Shown here piece by piece: positions 43,392 through 50,336 of a stretch of DNA of 55,090 nt. The notes beneath the pieces were generated by a model that was not told where the DNA came from, ran no database searches, and saw only the letters and a program-made list of their open reading frames with translations. Positions within the stretch are counted from its first letter, which is position 1; each line of letters begins with the position of its first letter. A program made the translations under genes and the position numbers. This stretch comes from Myceligenerans pegani (GTDB lineage Bacteria > Actinomycetota > Actinomycetes > Actinomycetales > Cellulomonadaceae): the NCBI RefSeq assembly GCF_014892515.1, contig NZ_JADBGR010000017.1, forward strand, positions 1 to 55,090, given 5' to 3'.

Positions 43392-44375
43392 CTAGAGCTT
43401 GCGCAGGCGGACCCGCTGGACCTTGTGGTCCGCGCCCTTGGTGAGGACCAGGGTGGCGCGCCCGCGCGTGGGCAGGATGTTCTGCTCCAGGTTCGGCGCG
43501 TTGATCGACTCCCAGATGCTCAGGGCGCGGGCGGTGGCGTCGTCGTCGGACAGATCGGCGTACTTGCGGAAGTAGGACTCCGGACGCTGGAAGGCCGTGC
43601 GCCTCAGCTGCAGGAACCGGTCGACGTACCACTGGCGGATGTTCCGTGTGCGGGCGTCGACGTAGATGGAGAAGTCGAAGTAGTCGCTGACGGCGACGGT
43701 CGACTCGTCGATCGCGGAGGGCCGCGCCGGCTGGAGCACGTTGAGGCCCTCGACGATGAGGACGTCCGGCTTGCGGATCACCACCTCCTCGCCGGGCACG
43801 ATGTCGTAGATCGTGTGCGAGTAGCGCGGGGCGCGCACCTCCTCCTGCCCGGCCTTGATCCGCGACAGGAAGCGGATCAGGGCCCGCCGGTCGTAGGCCT
43901 CGGGGAAGCCCTTGCGCTCCATGAGGCCGCGCCGCTCCAGCTCGGTGTTCGGGTAGAGGAAGCCGTCCGTGGTGAGGAGCTCGACGCGCGGCGTCGAGGG
44001 CCAGCGGGCCAGCATCTCGCGCAGGATCCGTGCGGTGGTCGACTTCCCGACGGCGACCGAGCCGGCGACGCCGATGACGTACGGGGTGCGCGGCGGCTGT
44101 TCCTGCAGGAATGCCGCCGTGGCACCGTGCAGGCCGGTCACCGCGTTGACGTAGAGGTTGAGCAGGCGTGACAGCGGGCGGTAGACGGCGTCGACCTCGT
44201 TCAGGTCGATCGGGTCGCCGAGCCCTCGGAGCCGGTTGACGTCGTCGTCGGTCAGCGGGAGGGGGGTCGACGCGGAGAGGCGGCTCCAGGCCGCGCGGTC
44301 GAGGTCCACGTACGGAGATGCCGGCGCCAGCGACAGCAGGTGCTCACGAATCGTGGTCGAAGACTGGTGTGCCAC
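43392..44375 (-). CDS. coaA: Type I pantothenate kinase
   Basis: CoaA phosphorylates pantothenate in the first step of CoA synthesis. The product (327 residues from GTG 44375) has P-loop GSVAVGKS (105-112), the [18 protein letters not shown] block and [17 protein letters not shown] 44381 is also in frame, but CAGAAT (44383-44388) lies exactly 7 nt before 44375, favouring that start in a leaderless mRNA. It is divergent from glmS. Confidence 0.95.
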   Translation of the reverse strand: MAHQSSTTIREHLLSLAPASPYVDLDRAAWSRLSASTPLPLTDDDVNRLRGLGDPIDLNEVDAVYRPLSRLLNLYVNAVTGLHGATAAFLQEQPPRTPYVIGVAGSVAVGKSTTARILREMLARWPSTPRVELLTTDGFLYPNTELERRGLMERKGFPEAYDRRALIRFLSRIKAGQEEVRAPRYSHTIYDIVPGEEVVIRKPDVLIVEGLNVLQPARPSAIDESTVAVSDYFDFSIYVDARTRNIRQWYVDRFLQLRRTAFQRPESYFRKYADLSDDDATARALSIWESINAPNLEQNILPTRGRATLVLTKGADHKVQRVRLRKL

Positions 44376-44382
44376 GCGCACG

Positions 44383-44388
44383 ATTCTG
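44383..44388 (-). promoter_or_regulatory. -10 element (CAGAAT) of coaA, leaderless
   Basis: On the minus strand CAGAAT precedes GTG 44375 by 7 nt, with TG two bases upstream (TGCAGAAT). No ribosome binding site is seen. Confidence 0.5.
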
Positions 44389-44485
44389 CACCACCCGCAG
44401 GAGTGCTTCGCGCCGCCCTGCGGCGCCGGAGGGAGGCCGTGGCGACCCTTGTAAGGACCGCGAACTTATGGTAGGGGGGCGCGGG

Positions 44486-44491
44486 TAGACT
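44486..44491 (+). promoter_or_regulatory. -10 element (TAGACT) of glmS, leaderless
   Basis: TAGACT lies 7 nt before the glmS ATG (44499). No Shine-Dalgarno is visible between. No strong -35 is seen. Confidence 0.55.
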
Positions 44492-44498
44492 CGCGACC

Positions 44499-46433
44499 AT
44501 GTGCGGAATCGTCGGATACACGGGCCTGAGCGGCGCCAGCGCGGACAACGAGGGCGGCGCCGGTGAGGACGGACGGGGCGACGGCGGGACCCGCCAGGAG
44601 GCCGGGTCGGCCGCACCGCTGGCGGTCGTGCTGGAAGGGCTGCGGCGTCTGGAGTACCGCGGGTACGACTCGGCGGGCGTGGCCCTCGTCGGCCCCGGGA
44701 TCGACGGTGTCGCCGCCGCGAAGAAGGCCGGGAAGCTCGCCAATCTCGTGGAGGAGCTCGACCTGCGGCCGCTCCCGCCGGCGACATCGGCCATCGGGCA
44801 CACGCGCTGGGCGACGCACGGCGGGCCGACGGACACCAACGCCCACCCGCACCTCGCGGACGGGGACCGGCTCGCGGTGATCCACAACGGCATCATCGAG
44901 AACTTCGGCGAGCTGCGTGCCGAACTCGCCGCCGAGGGCGCGGAGTTCCGTTCCGAGACCGACACCGAGGTGGCCGCGCACCTCGTCGCCCGGGAGTACC
45001 GCGCGACCGGGGACCTGACGCGGGCCATGGCGTCCGCGGCGACCCGCCTGGCCGGCACGTTCACCCTGCTCGCCGTCCATGCGGACGATCCCGCGAGGGT
45101 GGTGGGCGCGCGGCACGACTCGCCGTTGGTCGTCGGGCTCGGTGAGGGCGAGAACTTCCTGGGCTCGGACGTGGCGGCGTTCATCGCGCACACCAAGGAG
45201 GCCATGGAGCTCGGCCAGGACCAGGTGGTGACCATCACGCCGACGTCGGTCGAGGTGACGGACTTCGCCGGGAACCGGGCCGAGGCGAAGCGCTACACGG
45301 TGGACTGGGACGCGGCGGCCGCCGAGAAGGGCGGCTTCGACTCCTTCATGGACAAGGAGATCCACGACCAGCCGCACGCCGTCGCCGACACGCTCCTGGG
45401 CCGGACCGACGCCGCCGGCAACCTCGTCCTGGACGACCTGCGGATCGACGAGTCCGTGCTGCGCGCCGTGAACAAGATCATCGTGATCGCCTGCGGCACC
45501 GCGGCGTACTCCGGCCACGTCGCCAAGTACGCGATCGAGCACTGGTGCCGCATCCCGGTCGAGGTGGAGCTCGCGCACGAGTTCCGCTACCGCGACCCGA
45601 TCGTGGACGAGCGGACGCTCGTGGTCGCCGTGACCCAGTCCGGCGAGACCATGGACACGCTGATGGCGGTACGCCACGCCCGCGAGCAGGGCGCCAAGGT
45701 CGTCTCCATCGTCAACACGCACGGCTCGACCATCCCGCGGGAGTCGGACGCGGTGCTGTACACGCACGCGGGGCCCGAGATCGCCGTCGCCTCGACCAAG
45801 GCGTTCCTGGCCCAGATCACCGCCGCGTACCTGCTGGGGCTGTACCTGGCACAGCTGCGCGGCAACAAGTTCCCCGACGAGATCGCGTCGCTCCTGGACG
45901 ACCTCCGCGACATGCCGCGCAAGATCCAGACCGTGATCGAGCGCGGCGAGTACGTGCGCGCGACGGCCCGCTCGATGAGCGACTGCGACAAGGTGCTGTT
46001 CCTCGGCCGGCACGTCGGCTTCCCGGTGGCGCTGGAGGGCGCGCTCAAGCTGAAGGAGCTGGCCTACATCCACGCCGAGGGCTTCGCGGCGGGCGAGCTG
46101 AAGCACGGGCCGATCGCCCTGATCGACGAGGGGCAGCCGGTGTTCGTCGTCGTCCCCTCGCCGCGCGGGCGCGACTCCCTGCACTCCAAGGTGGTCTCCA
46201 ACATCCAGGAGATCCGGGCGCGCGGCGCGCACACGCTCGTCATCGCCGAGGACGGCGACGACGAGGTGCGCAAGTACGCCGACGAGGTCTTCTGGATCCC
46301 GAAGGCACCGACGCTGCTGCAGCCGCTGCTCGCCGTCGTCCCGCTGCAGATCTTCGCGATGGCACTGGCCACGGCCAAGGGCCTCGACGTCGACCAGCCC
46401 CGCAACCTCGCCAAGTCGGTCACCGTGGAGTAG
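44499..46433 (+). CDS. glmS: Glutamine-fructose-6-phosphate aminotransferase (isomerizing)
   Basis: GlmS makes glucosamine-6-phosphate from fructose-6-phosphate and glutamine. The 644-residue product has the N-terminal nucleophile Cys2 (MCGIVGYTG), glutaminase motifs GHTRWATHGGPTDTNAHPH and HNGIIENFGEL, two SIS domains (IIVIACGTAAYSGHVAKYAI, VLFLGRHVGFPVALEGALKL) and the terminal NLAKSVTVE. A 26-30 residue Gly/Asp/Glu insertion follows YTGLSG near the N-terminus, unusual for GlmS but in a surface-loop position. Convergent with acpS, 10-bp gap. Confidence 0.97.
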   Translation: MCGIVGYTGLSGASADNEGGAGEDGRGDGGTRQEAGSAAPLAVVLEGLRRLEYRGYDSAGVALVGPGIDGVAAAKKAGKLANLVEELDLRPLPPATSAIGHTRWATHGGPTDTNAHPHLADGDRLAVIHNGIIENFGELRAELAAEGAEFRSETDTEVAAHLVAREYRATGDLTRAMASAATRLAGTFTLLAVHADDPARVVGARHDSPLVVGLGEGENFLGSDVAAFIAHTKEAMELGQDQVVTITPTSVEVTDFAGNRAEAKRYTVDWDAAAAEKGGFDSFMDKEIHDQPHAVADTLLGRTDAAGNLVLDDLRIDESVLRAVNKIIVIACGTAAYSGHVAKYAIEHWCRIPVEVELAHEFRYRDPIVDERTLVVAVTQSGETMDTLMAVRHAREQGAKVVSIVNTHGSTIPRESDAVLYTHAGPEIAVASTKAFLAQITAAYLLGLYLAQLRGNKFPDEIASLLDDLRDMPRKIQTVIERGEYVRATARSMSDCDKVLFLGRHVGFPVALEGALKLKELAYIHAEGFAAGELKHGPIALIDEGQPVFVVVPSPRGRDSLHSKVVSNIQEIRARGAHTLVIAEDGDDEVRKYADEVFWIPKAPTLLQPLLAVVPLQIFAMALATAKGLDVDQPRNLAKSVTVE

Positions 46434-46443
46434 TCGCGAAGCC

Positions 46444-46794
46444 TCAGCCCTCCGCGATGACCATCGCCGAGCTGATACCCGCGTCGTGGGAGATCGTCAG
46501 GTGCCAGTGCCGCACGCCGAGCTGATCGGCACGCGCGGCGACCGTTCCCGTGAGCTCCACCTCGGGCGGCCCTCCGACGACACGGTGCACCGTCGCGTCG
46601 TGCCAGCGCATGCCGCCCGGGGCGCCGAGGGCCTTGGCGATGGCCTCCTTCGCGGCGAACCGGGCCGCCAGCGACGACGGCGGCAGGTCCCGCTCGGCCG
46701 GCGTGAACAGCTTCTCGCGAAGCCGGGGCGTGCGCTCCAGCGTCGCCATGAACCGGCCGACGTCGACGACGTCGATCCCCACCCCGATGATCAC
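46444..46794 (-). CDS. acpS: Holo-[acyl-carrier-protein] synthase
   Basis: AcpS transfers phosphopantetheine from CoA to acyl carrier protein. The 116-residue product starts MIIGVGIDVVDVGRFMATLE and has the Mg ligands Asp8 and Glu50 (RFAAKEAIAKALG), and the C-terminal HLTISHDAGISSAMVIAEG. GTG 46794 overlaps the stop of the upstream F420-type oxidoreductase gene (GTGA), so both are coupled. Confidence 0.95.
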   Translation of the reverse strand: MIIGVGIDVVDVGRFMATLERTPRLREKLFTPAERDLPPSSLAARFAAKEAIAKALGAPGGMRWHDATVHRVVGGPPEVELTGTVAARADQLGVRHWHLTISHDAGISSAMVIAEG

Positions 46795-47840
46795 TGAAGC
46801 TCCGGGATGACCTGCTTCTCGAACAACTCGATGCCGGACTGGTCGTAGGCGGCCTCCAGGAAGTACGTGATGGCGTACGTCATGCCGAGCTCCTCGACCG
46901 CACGCAGCTTCTCCACGATCTGCTCCGGCGTGCCGGTCAGATAGGCGTTCCGCCACACGCCGATCTCGTGCTCGGCGCGCTCCGGCGCCCACCGGCGCAG
47001 GTGCTCCTCGATCCAGGCGAGCCGCTCGGCGACGTCCTTCTCCGTCGCGCCGATCACGACGTTGTAGTTGGCCGACCGCGTGATCGCCCCGAAGTCACGG
47101 CCCAGATCGTCGCAGTGCCCGCGGAGCACCGACGACTTGTGCGCGAAGCCCTCCGGATCGCCCGCGAAGTTCGTGTACTGCGCGTGCCGCGCGGCGATGC
47201 GCAGGGTCTTCTTCTTCCCGCCGCCCGCGATCCACAACGGGATGCTGGGCACCTCGGCGCCGCCGTCGCCCACCGGGAGCCGCTGCAGCGGCTGCGGGTA
47301 GCAACGAGCGCCGTCCACCCGGTAGCGCTCACCCTCGAACGTGCCCGAGGTACCCGTGCGCCACATGCTCTCCATGATCCGCACGCCCTCGTCCAGCGCG
47401 CGCAGCCGCTCGCCGGCCGTCGGGAAGCCGTAGCCGTAGGCGCGCCACTCGTGCTCGTACCAGCCGGCGCCGATGCCCATCTCGACGCGGCCGCCCGAGA
47501 TCACGTCCGCGGTGGAGGCCACCTTCGCGAGATAGGTGGGCTCCCGGTAGGCCATGCACGTGCACATCTGCCCCAGGCGTACCCGCTGCGACGCCGCGGC
47601 GAACGCCGCCATCAGCGTCCACGCCTCGTGCGTCGCCTCCTGGGTGAGCTGCGGAACGGTGTGGAAGTGGTCGTAGACCCAGGCCGACTCCCAGGCGAAG
47701 CCGCCGCCCGGGACGGCCTCGCCCGCCGCCTGGTTCTCGGCACGGTGCAGCAGCGACAACATCGTCGGCCAGTGGTCCTCGGGCGCGATGTCGACGAGGT
47801 CGAGCCGCCAGCCCTGCGGGATGAAGAGTCCGAATCGCAT
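46791..47840 (-). CDS. LLM class F420-dependent oxidoreductase
   Basis: The 349-residue product is a luciferase-like monooxygenase-fold protein: MRFGLFIPQGWRLDLVDI, YDHFHTVPQ, CTCMAYREPTYLAKVASTAD, SGGRVEMGIGAGWYEHEWRA and IPLWIAGGGKKKTLRIAARH are typical of the F420-binding actinobacterial subfamily. Substrate unknown. ATG 47840 is chosen because it starts the conserved fold; TAGGCT lies 7 nt before it, suggesting a leaderless mRNA. An upstream in-frame ATG (47888) is rejected. Confidence 0.92.
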   Translation of the reverse strand: MRFGLFIPQGWRLDLVDIAPEDHWPTMLSLLHRAENQAAGEAVPGGGFAWESAWVYDHFHTVPQLTQEATHEAWTLMAAFAAASQRVRLGQMCTCMAYREPTYLAKVASTADVISGGRVEMGIGAGWYEHEWRAYGYGFPTAGERLRALDEGVRIMESMWRTGTSGTFEGERYRVDGARCYPQPLQRLPVGDGGAEVPSIPLWIAGGGKKKTLRIAARHAQYTNFAGDPEGFAHKSSVLRGHCDDLGRDFGAITRSANYNVVIGATEKDVAERLAWIEEHLRRWAPERAEHEIGVWRNAYLTGTPEQIVEKLRAVEELGMTYAITYFLEAAYDQSGIELFEKQVIPELQ

Positions 47841-47847
47841 GACCCTG

Positions 47848-47853
47848 AGCCTA
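47848..47853 (-). promoter_or_regulatory. -10 element (TAGGCT) of the LLM-acpS operon, leaderless
   Basis: On the minus strand TAGGCT is followed by 7 nt and the ATG at 47840. A GACA-containing -35 candidate (ACGACA) lies 18 nt upstream. Confidence 0.55.
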
Positions 47854-48033
47854 GGAGGTCCCGCGGGCAGGTGTCGTCCCTTGTCCACAACCGCCGCAGG
47901 TGGTGCAGGCTCGTGGCCGCGGGCCGCCCGCCGGGTACCGCATTCAGGGGCCGCGCGGTGCCGACGCCGGTCCGTCGTCGGCGGAAACGTCGGCGAAGGA
48001 ACGTTGCCTTACCGAACCGTGACAAAAAGCGGG

Positions 48034-48039
48034 CATCAT
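48034..48039 (+). promoter_or_regulatory. Candidate -10 (CATCAT) of nnr, leaderless
   Basis: CATCAT lies 7 nt before GTG 48047, with TTACCG 19 nt upstream. No ribosome binding site is visible. Confidence 0.4.
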
Positions 48040-48046
48040 AGGGCCC

Positions 48047-49705
48047 GTGATCGAGGCATGGACGGCAGATGAGATTCGTGCGGCAGAGAAGCCGCTGCTC
48101 GACGCGGGTACTCCGCTCATGGACCGTGCCGCGCGTGCGCTGGCCCGGACGGCGCTCGCGGACGTCGCCCGGCGGCGGTCCGCCGGCAGCTCACCGCGGC
48201 TCCGGCTCGCGGGGGCACTCGGGTCCGACGGCGTTCCGGGGCCGGGCCGCGTCCGGCCTCCCCGCCGCCACGGCGTGTCCCGGAACGCCGCGCACGGCGC
48301 ACGAGCGGTCCTGCTCGTCGGCGCCGGCAACAACGGTGGCGACGCCCTCTTCGCCGGCGCGCACCTGGCGCGGTCCGGCATGCGGGTCACCGCGTTCCTC
48401 GTGGCGAGCGCGGTCCACGCCGAGGGTCTCGCGGCGCTCGAGGCCGCCGGTGGCGAGGTGATCGCACGGTCCGAGCTGCGCGTCCCGGTCGTCGTCGAAC
48501 AGGTCGCCGCTGCGGATGTGGTCCTCGACGGGCTCGTCGGTGTCGGATCCCGGGGCGCGCTCCGGCCGCCCTCCGGCGGGATCGTCCGGGCGCTCGTCGA
48601 GTCGCGGGCGGCAGCCGAGGCGACCGGAGCCCCGTGGCCGTGGGTGATCGCCGTCGACGTGCCCAGCGGCATCGGGGTCGACGACGGTTCCGTGCCCGGA
48701 CCGGTGCTCCCGGCCGACCGGACCCTGACCTTCGGTGCCCACAAGCCCGGCCTCCTCCTCCCGCCGGCCGCCCACGTCGCCGGCGTCGTGGAGGTGGCCG
48801 ACGTCGGCCTCGGGGCCGCGCAGGGCCCTCAGGTCCCGGGCACCCTCCGGATGGAGGAGGCCGACGCCGCGGCGGTCCTGCGCGTTCCCGGTGTGCGCGA
48901 CCACAAGTACACCCGCGGTGTGGTGGGCGTCGTGGCCGGGACCGAGAAGTACCCCGGCGCCGGGGTACTCGTGGCCGCGGGGGCGGTTCGTTCCGGTGCG
49001 GGCATGGTGCGCGCACTCGGTCCGACGACCGTGACCGACAGGATCCTGACCCGGCATCCCGAGGTGGTCACCGCGGGCGGGCGGGTCCAGTCCTGGGTGC
49101 TCGGGCCCGGCATTCCCTCCGACGGGTCCGACGCGGGGCAGGACCGGCGCGTCTACGGTGCGCTGGCGGCCGTGACAGGGGTGCTCGACGCGGAGGTGAC
49201 CGGCGGCGTCGTGCCCGCCGTCATCGACGCCGGGGCCATGGCGATGCTGGAGCACCGGCTCCCCGAGATCGCGGTCCTCACCCCGCACGCCGGGGAACTG
49301 GCCGAACTGATGCGCGGGCTGGGGCACGAGGTGGACCGGGCGGACATCGAGGCCGAGCCGGTGCGGTGGGCGCGCGCGGCGCAGCGCGCGACCGGTGCCA
49401 CGGTGCTTCTGAAGGGTGCTGTCACGGTGATCGTCGGTTCGGGCGTGACGTTCGCGCAGGCCGAGGCGCCTGCCTGGCTGGCCACGGCGGGTGCGGGCGA
49501 CGTGCTGGCCGGCCTGCTCGGCACCCTGCTCGCGGCGCGCGCGGACGACGTGCTCGCCGATCCCTCGCTGACGAGCCGGGTGGCCGCGGCCGCCGTCGTG
49601 CTGCACGGCCGGGCGGGGGCACTGGCCAGCGGTGGCGGCCCGGTGTCGGCGACGGACGTGGCGGATGCCCTGCCGCGCGTGATCGCCGACGTGCTGGCGC
49701 GCTGA
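48047..49705 (+). CDS. nnr: Bifunctional NAD(P)H-hydrate epimerase / ADP-dependent NAD(P)H-hydrate dehydratase
   Basis: This 552-residue enzyme repairs hydrated NADH/NADPH. The N-terminal epimerase domain has AWTADEIRAAEKPLLDAG, GAGNNGGDA (92-100) and VIAVDVPSGIGVDDG; the C-terminal dehydratase domain has KYTRGVVGVVAGTEKYPGAG, VLTPHAGELAELM and TAGAGDVLAGLLGT (about 479-492). An unusual Arg/Gly/Pro-rich insertion at about residues 46-84 lies before the GNNGGD motif and is encoded by a long palindrome. Start GTG 48047 gives MIEAWTADEIRAAE. Confidence 0.94.
   Translation: MIEAWTADEIRAAEKPLLDAGTPLMDRAARALARTALADVARRRSAGSSPRLRLAGALGSDGVPGPGRVRPPRRHGVSRNAAHGARAVLLVGAGNNGGDALFAGAHLARSGMRVTAFLVASAVHAEGLAALEAAGGEVIARSELRVPVVVEQVAAADVVLDGLVGVGSRGALRPPSGGIVRALVESRAAAEATGAPWPWVIAVDVPSGIGVDDGSVPGPVLPADRTLTFGAHKPGLLLPPAAHVAGVVEVADVGLGAAQGPQVPGTLRMEEADAAAVLRVPGVRDHKYTRGVVGVVAGTEKYPGAGVLVAAGAVRSGAGMVRALGPTTVTDRILTRHPEVVTAGGRVQSWVLGPGIPSDGSDAGQDRRVYGALAAVTGVLDAEVTGGVVPAVIDAGAMAMLEHRLPEIAVLTPHAGELAELMRGLGHEVDRADIEAEPVRWARAAQRATGATVLLKGAVTVIVGSGVTFAQAEAPAWLATAGAGDVLAGLLGTLLAARADDVLADPSLTSRVAAAAVVLHGRAGALASGGGPVSATDVADALPRVIADVLAR
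48229..48290. repeat. Palindromic insertion inside nnr
   Basis: CGGCGTTCCGGG (48229-48240) and CCCGGAACGCCG (48279-48290) are perfect 12-bp inverted repeats with 38 nt between them. The segment is in frame and encodes the atypical nnr insertion (about residues 61-82). Confidence 0.6.
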
Positions 49706-49852
49706 CGCGAGCCGCCCGGGCCTGCCGTCGCGGCCCATGACTCCGGCTCGCTTGCTGCGGCCCGTCAGGGCAGGATCGTCCGCTGCTGGAAGTTGCCTCA
49801 GAAAGTTTCCCGGAGTGCTGTGAGATGTCGTCGTCTCCCGCGTCTTGGGTGC

Positions 49853-50173
49853 ATGAGCATCGATGCAGAGTTCCAGTTCCACGAGGTCGTCGACAGTTTC
49901 GCCCGCCTGGACAGCCTGGCCCTGCGGATCCAGCGAGAAGCTGTCGAGGTCGCGGGTGGGGACGGAGATGTCGAGCCGACACGGATCGACGGCCTCACCG
50001 TCTATGTGACGCTGAACGACGAGGGCGCTGCCAAGCGGCTCGCCCTGCGGCACCGCCTCGTCCCCGGACCACCGTCGCCGCTGGAGCTGAGCCGGACGTG
50101 GTGCGGCTGGCTGCCTGAGGCGTCGCGCCTGTTGCCCGTCTCGGTCCAGTTGACGCTCGTGTCGGACGGGTAA
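49853..50173 (+). CDS. Hypothetical protein, 106 residues
   Basis: The product from ATG 49853 begins MSIDAEFQFHEVVDSFARLD and ends LLPVSVQLTLVSDG. It looks soluble, with an N-terminal amphipathic helix and later beta-like segments (DGLTVYVTLND). No domain was recognised. The frame is open from 49793, but the extra residues are not protein-like. Coding is plausible from the GC pattern, but evidence is limited to the open frame and its own gap between nnr and the LuxR gene. Confidence 0.55.
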   Translation: MSIDAEFQFHEVVDSFARLDSLALRIQREAVEVAGGDGDVEPTRIDGLTVYVTLNDEGAAKRLALRHRLVPGPPSPLELSRTWCGWLPEASRLLPVSVQLTLVSDG

Positions 50174-50246
50174 GGAGCCTTCACTCTCGTCGGGAAAGGC
50201 CAGCACAATTCCGGCAAGGGCCCATTAATCCCACCCGCACCACTTG

Positions 50247-50252
50247 TATAAA
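50247..50252 (+). promoter_or_regulatory. Candidate -10 (TATAAA) of the LuxR regulator gene
   Basis: TATAAA preceded by TTG is the best -10 in the 163-bp spacer, 85 nt before GTG 50337; the region is markedly AT-richer than its neighbours. A -35 is not evident. Confidence 0.45.
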
Positions 50253-50336
50253 CCGAGCGGGATCGCGTTTTCGTCATACACTCGCATCGCACCCCCGGGA
50301 AAAGTAACCGCTGCCACAAAAAGGGGGTGGGTGCGC

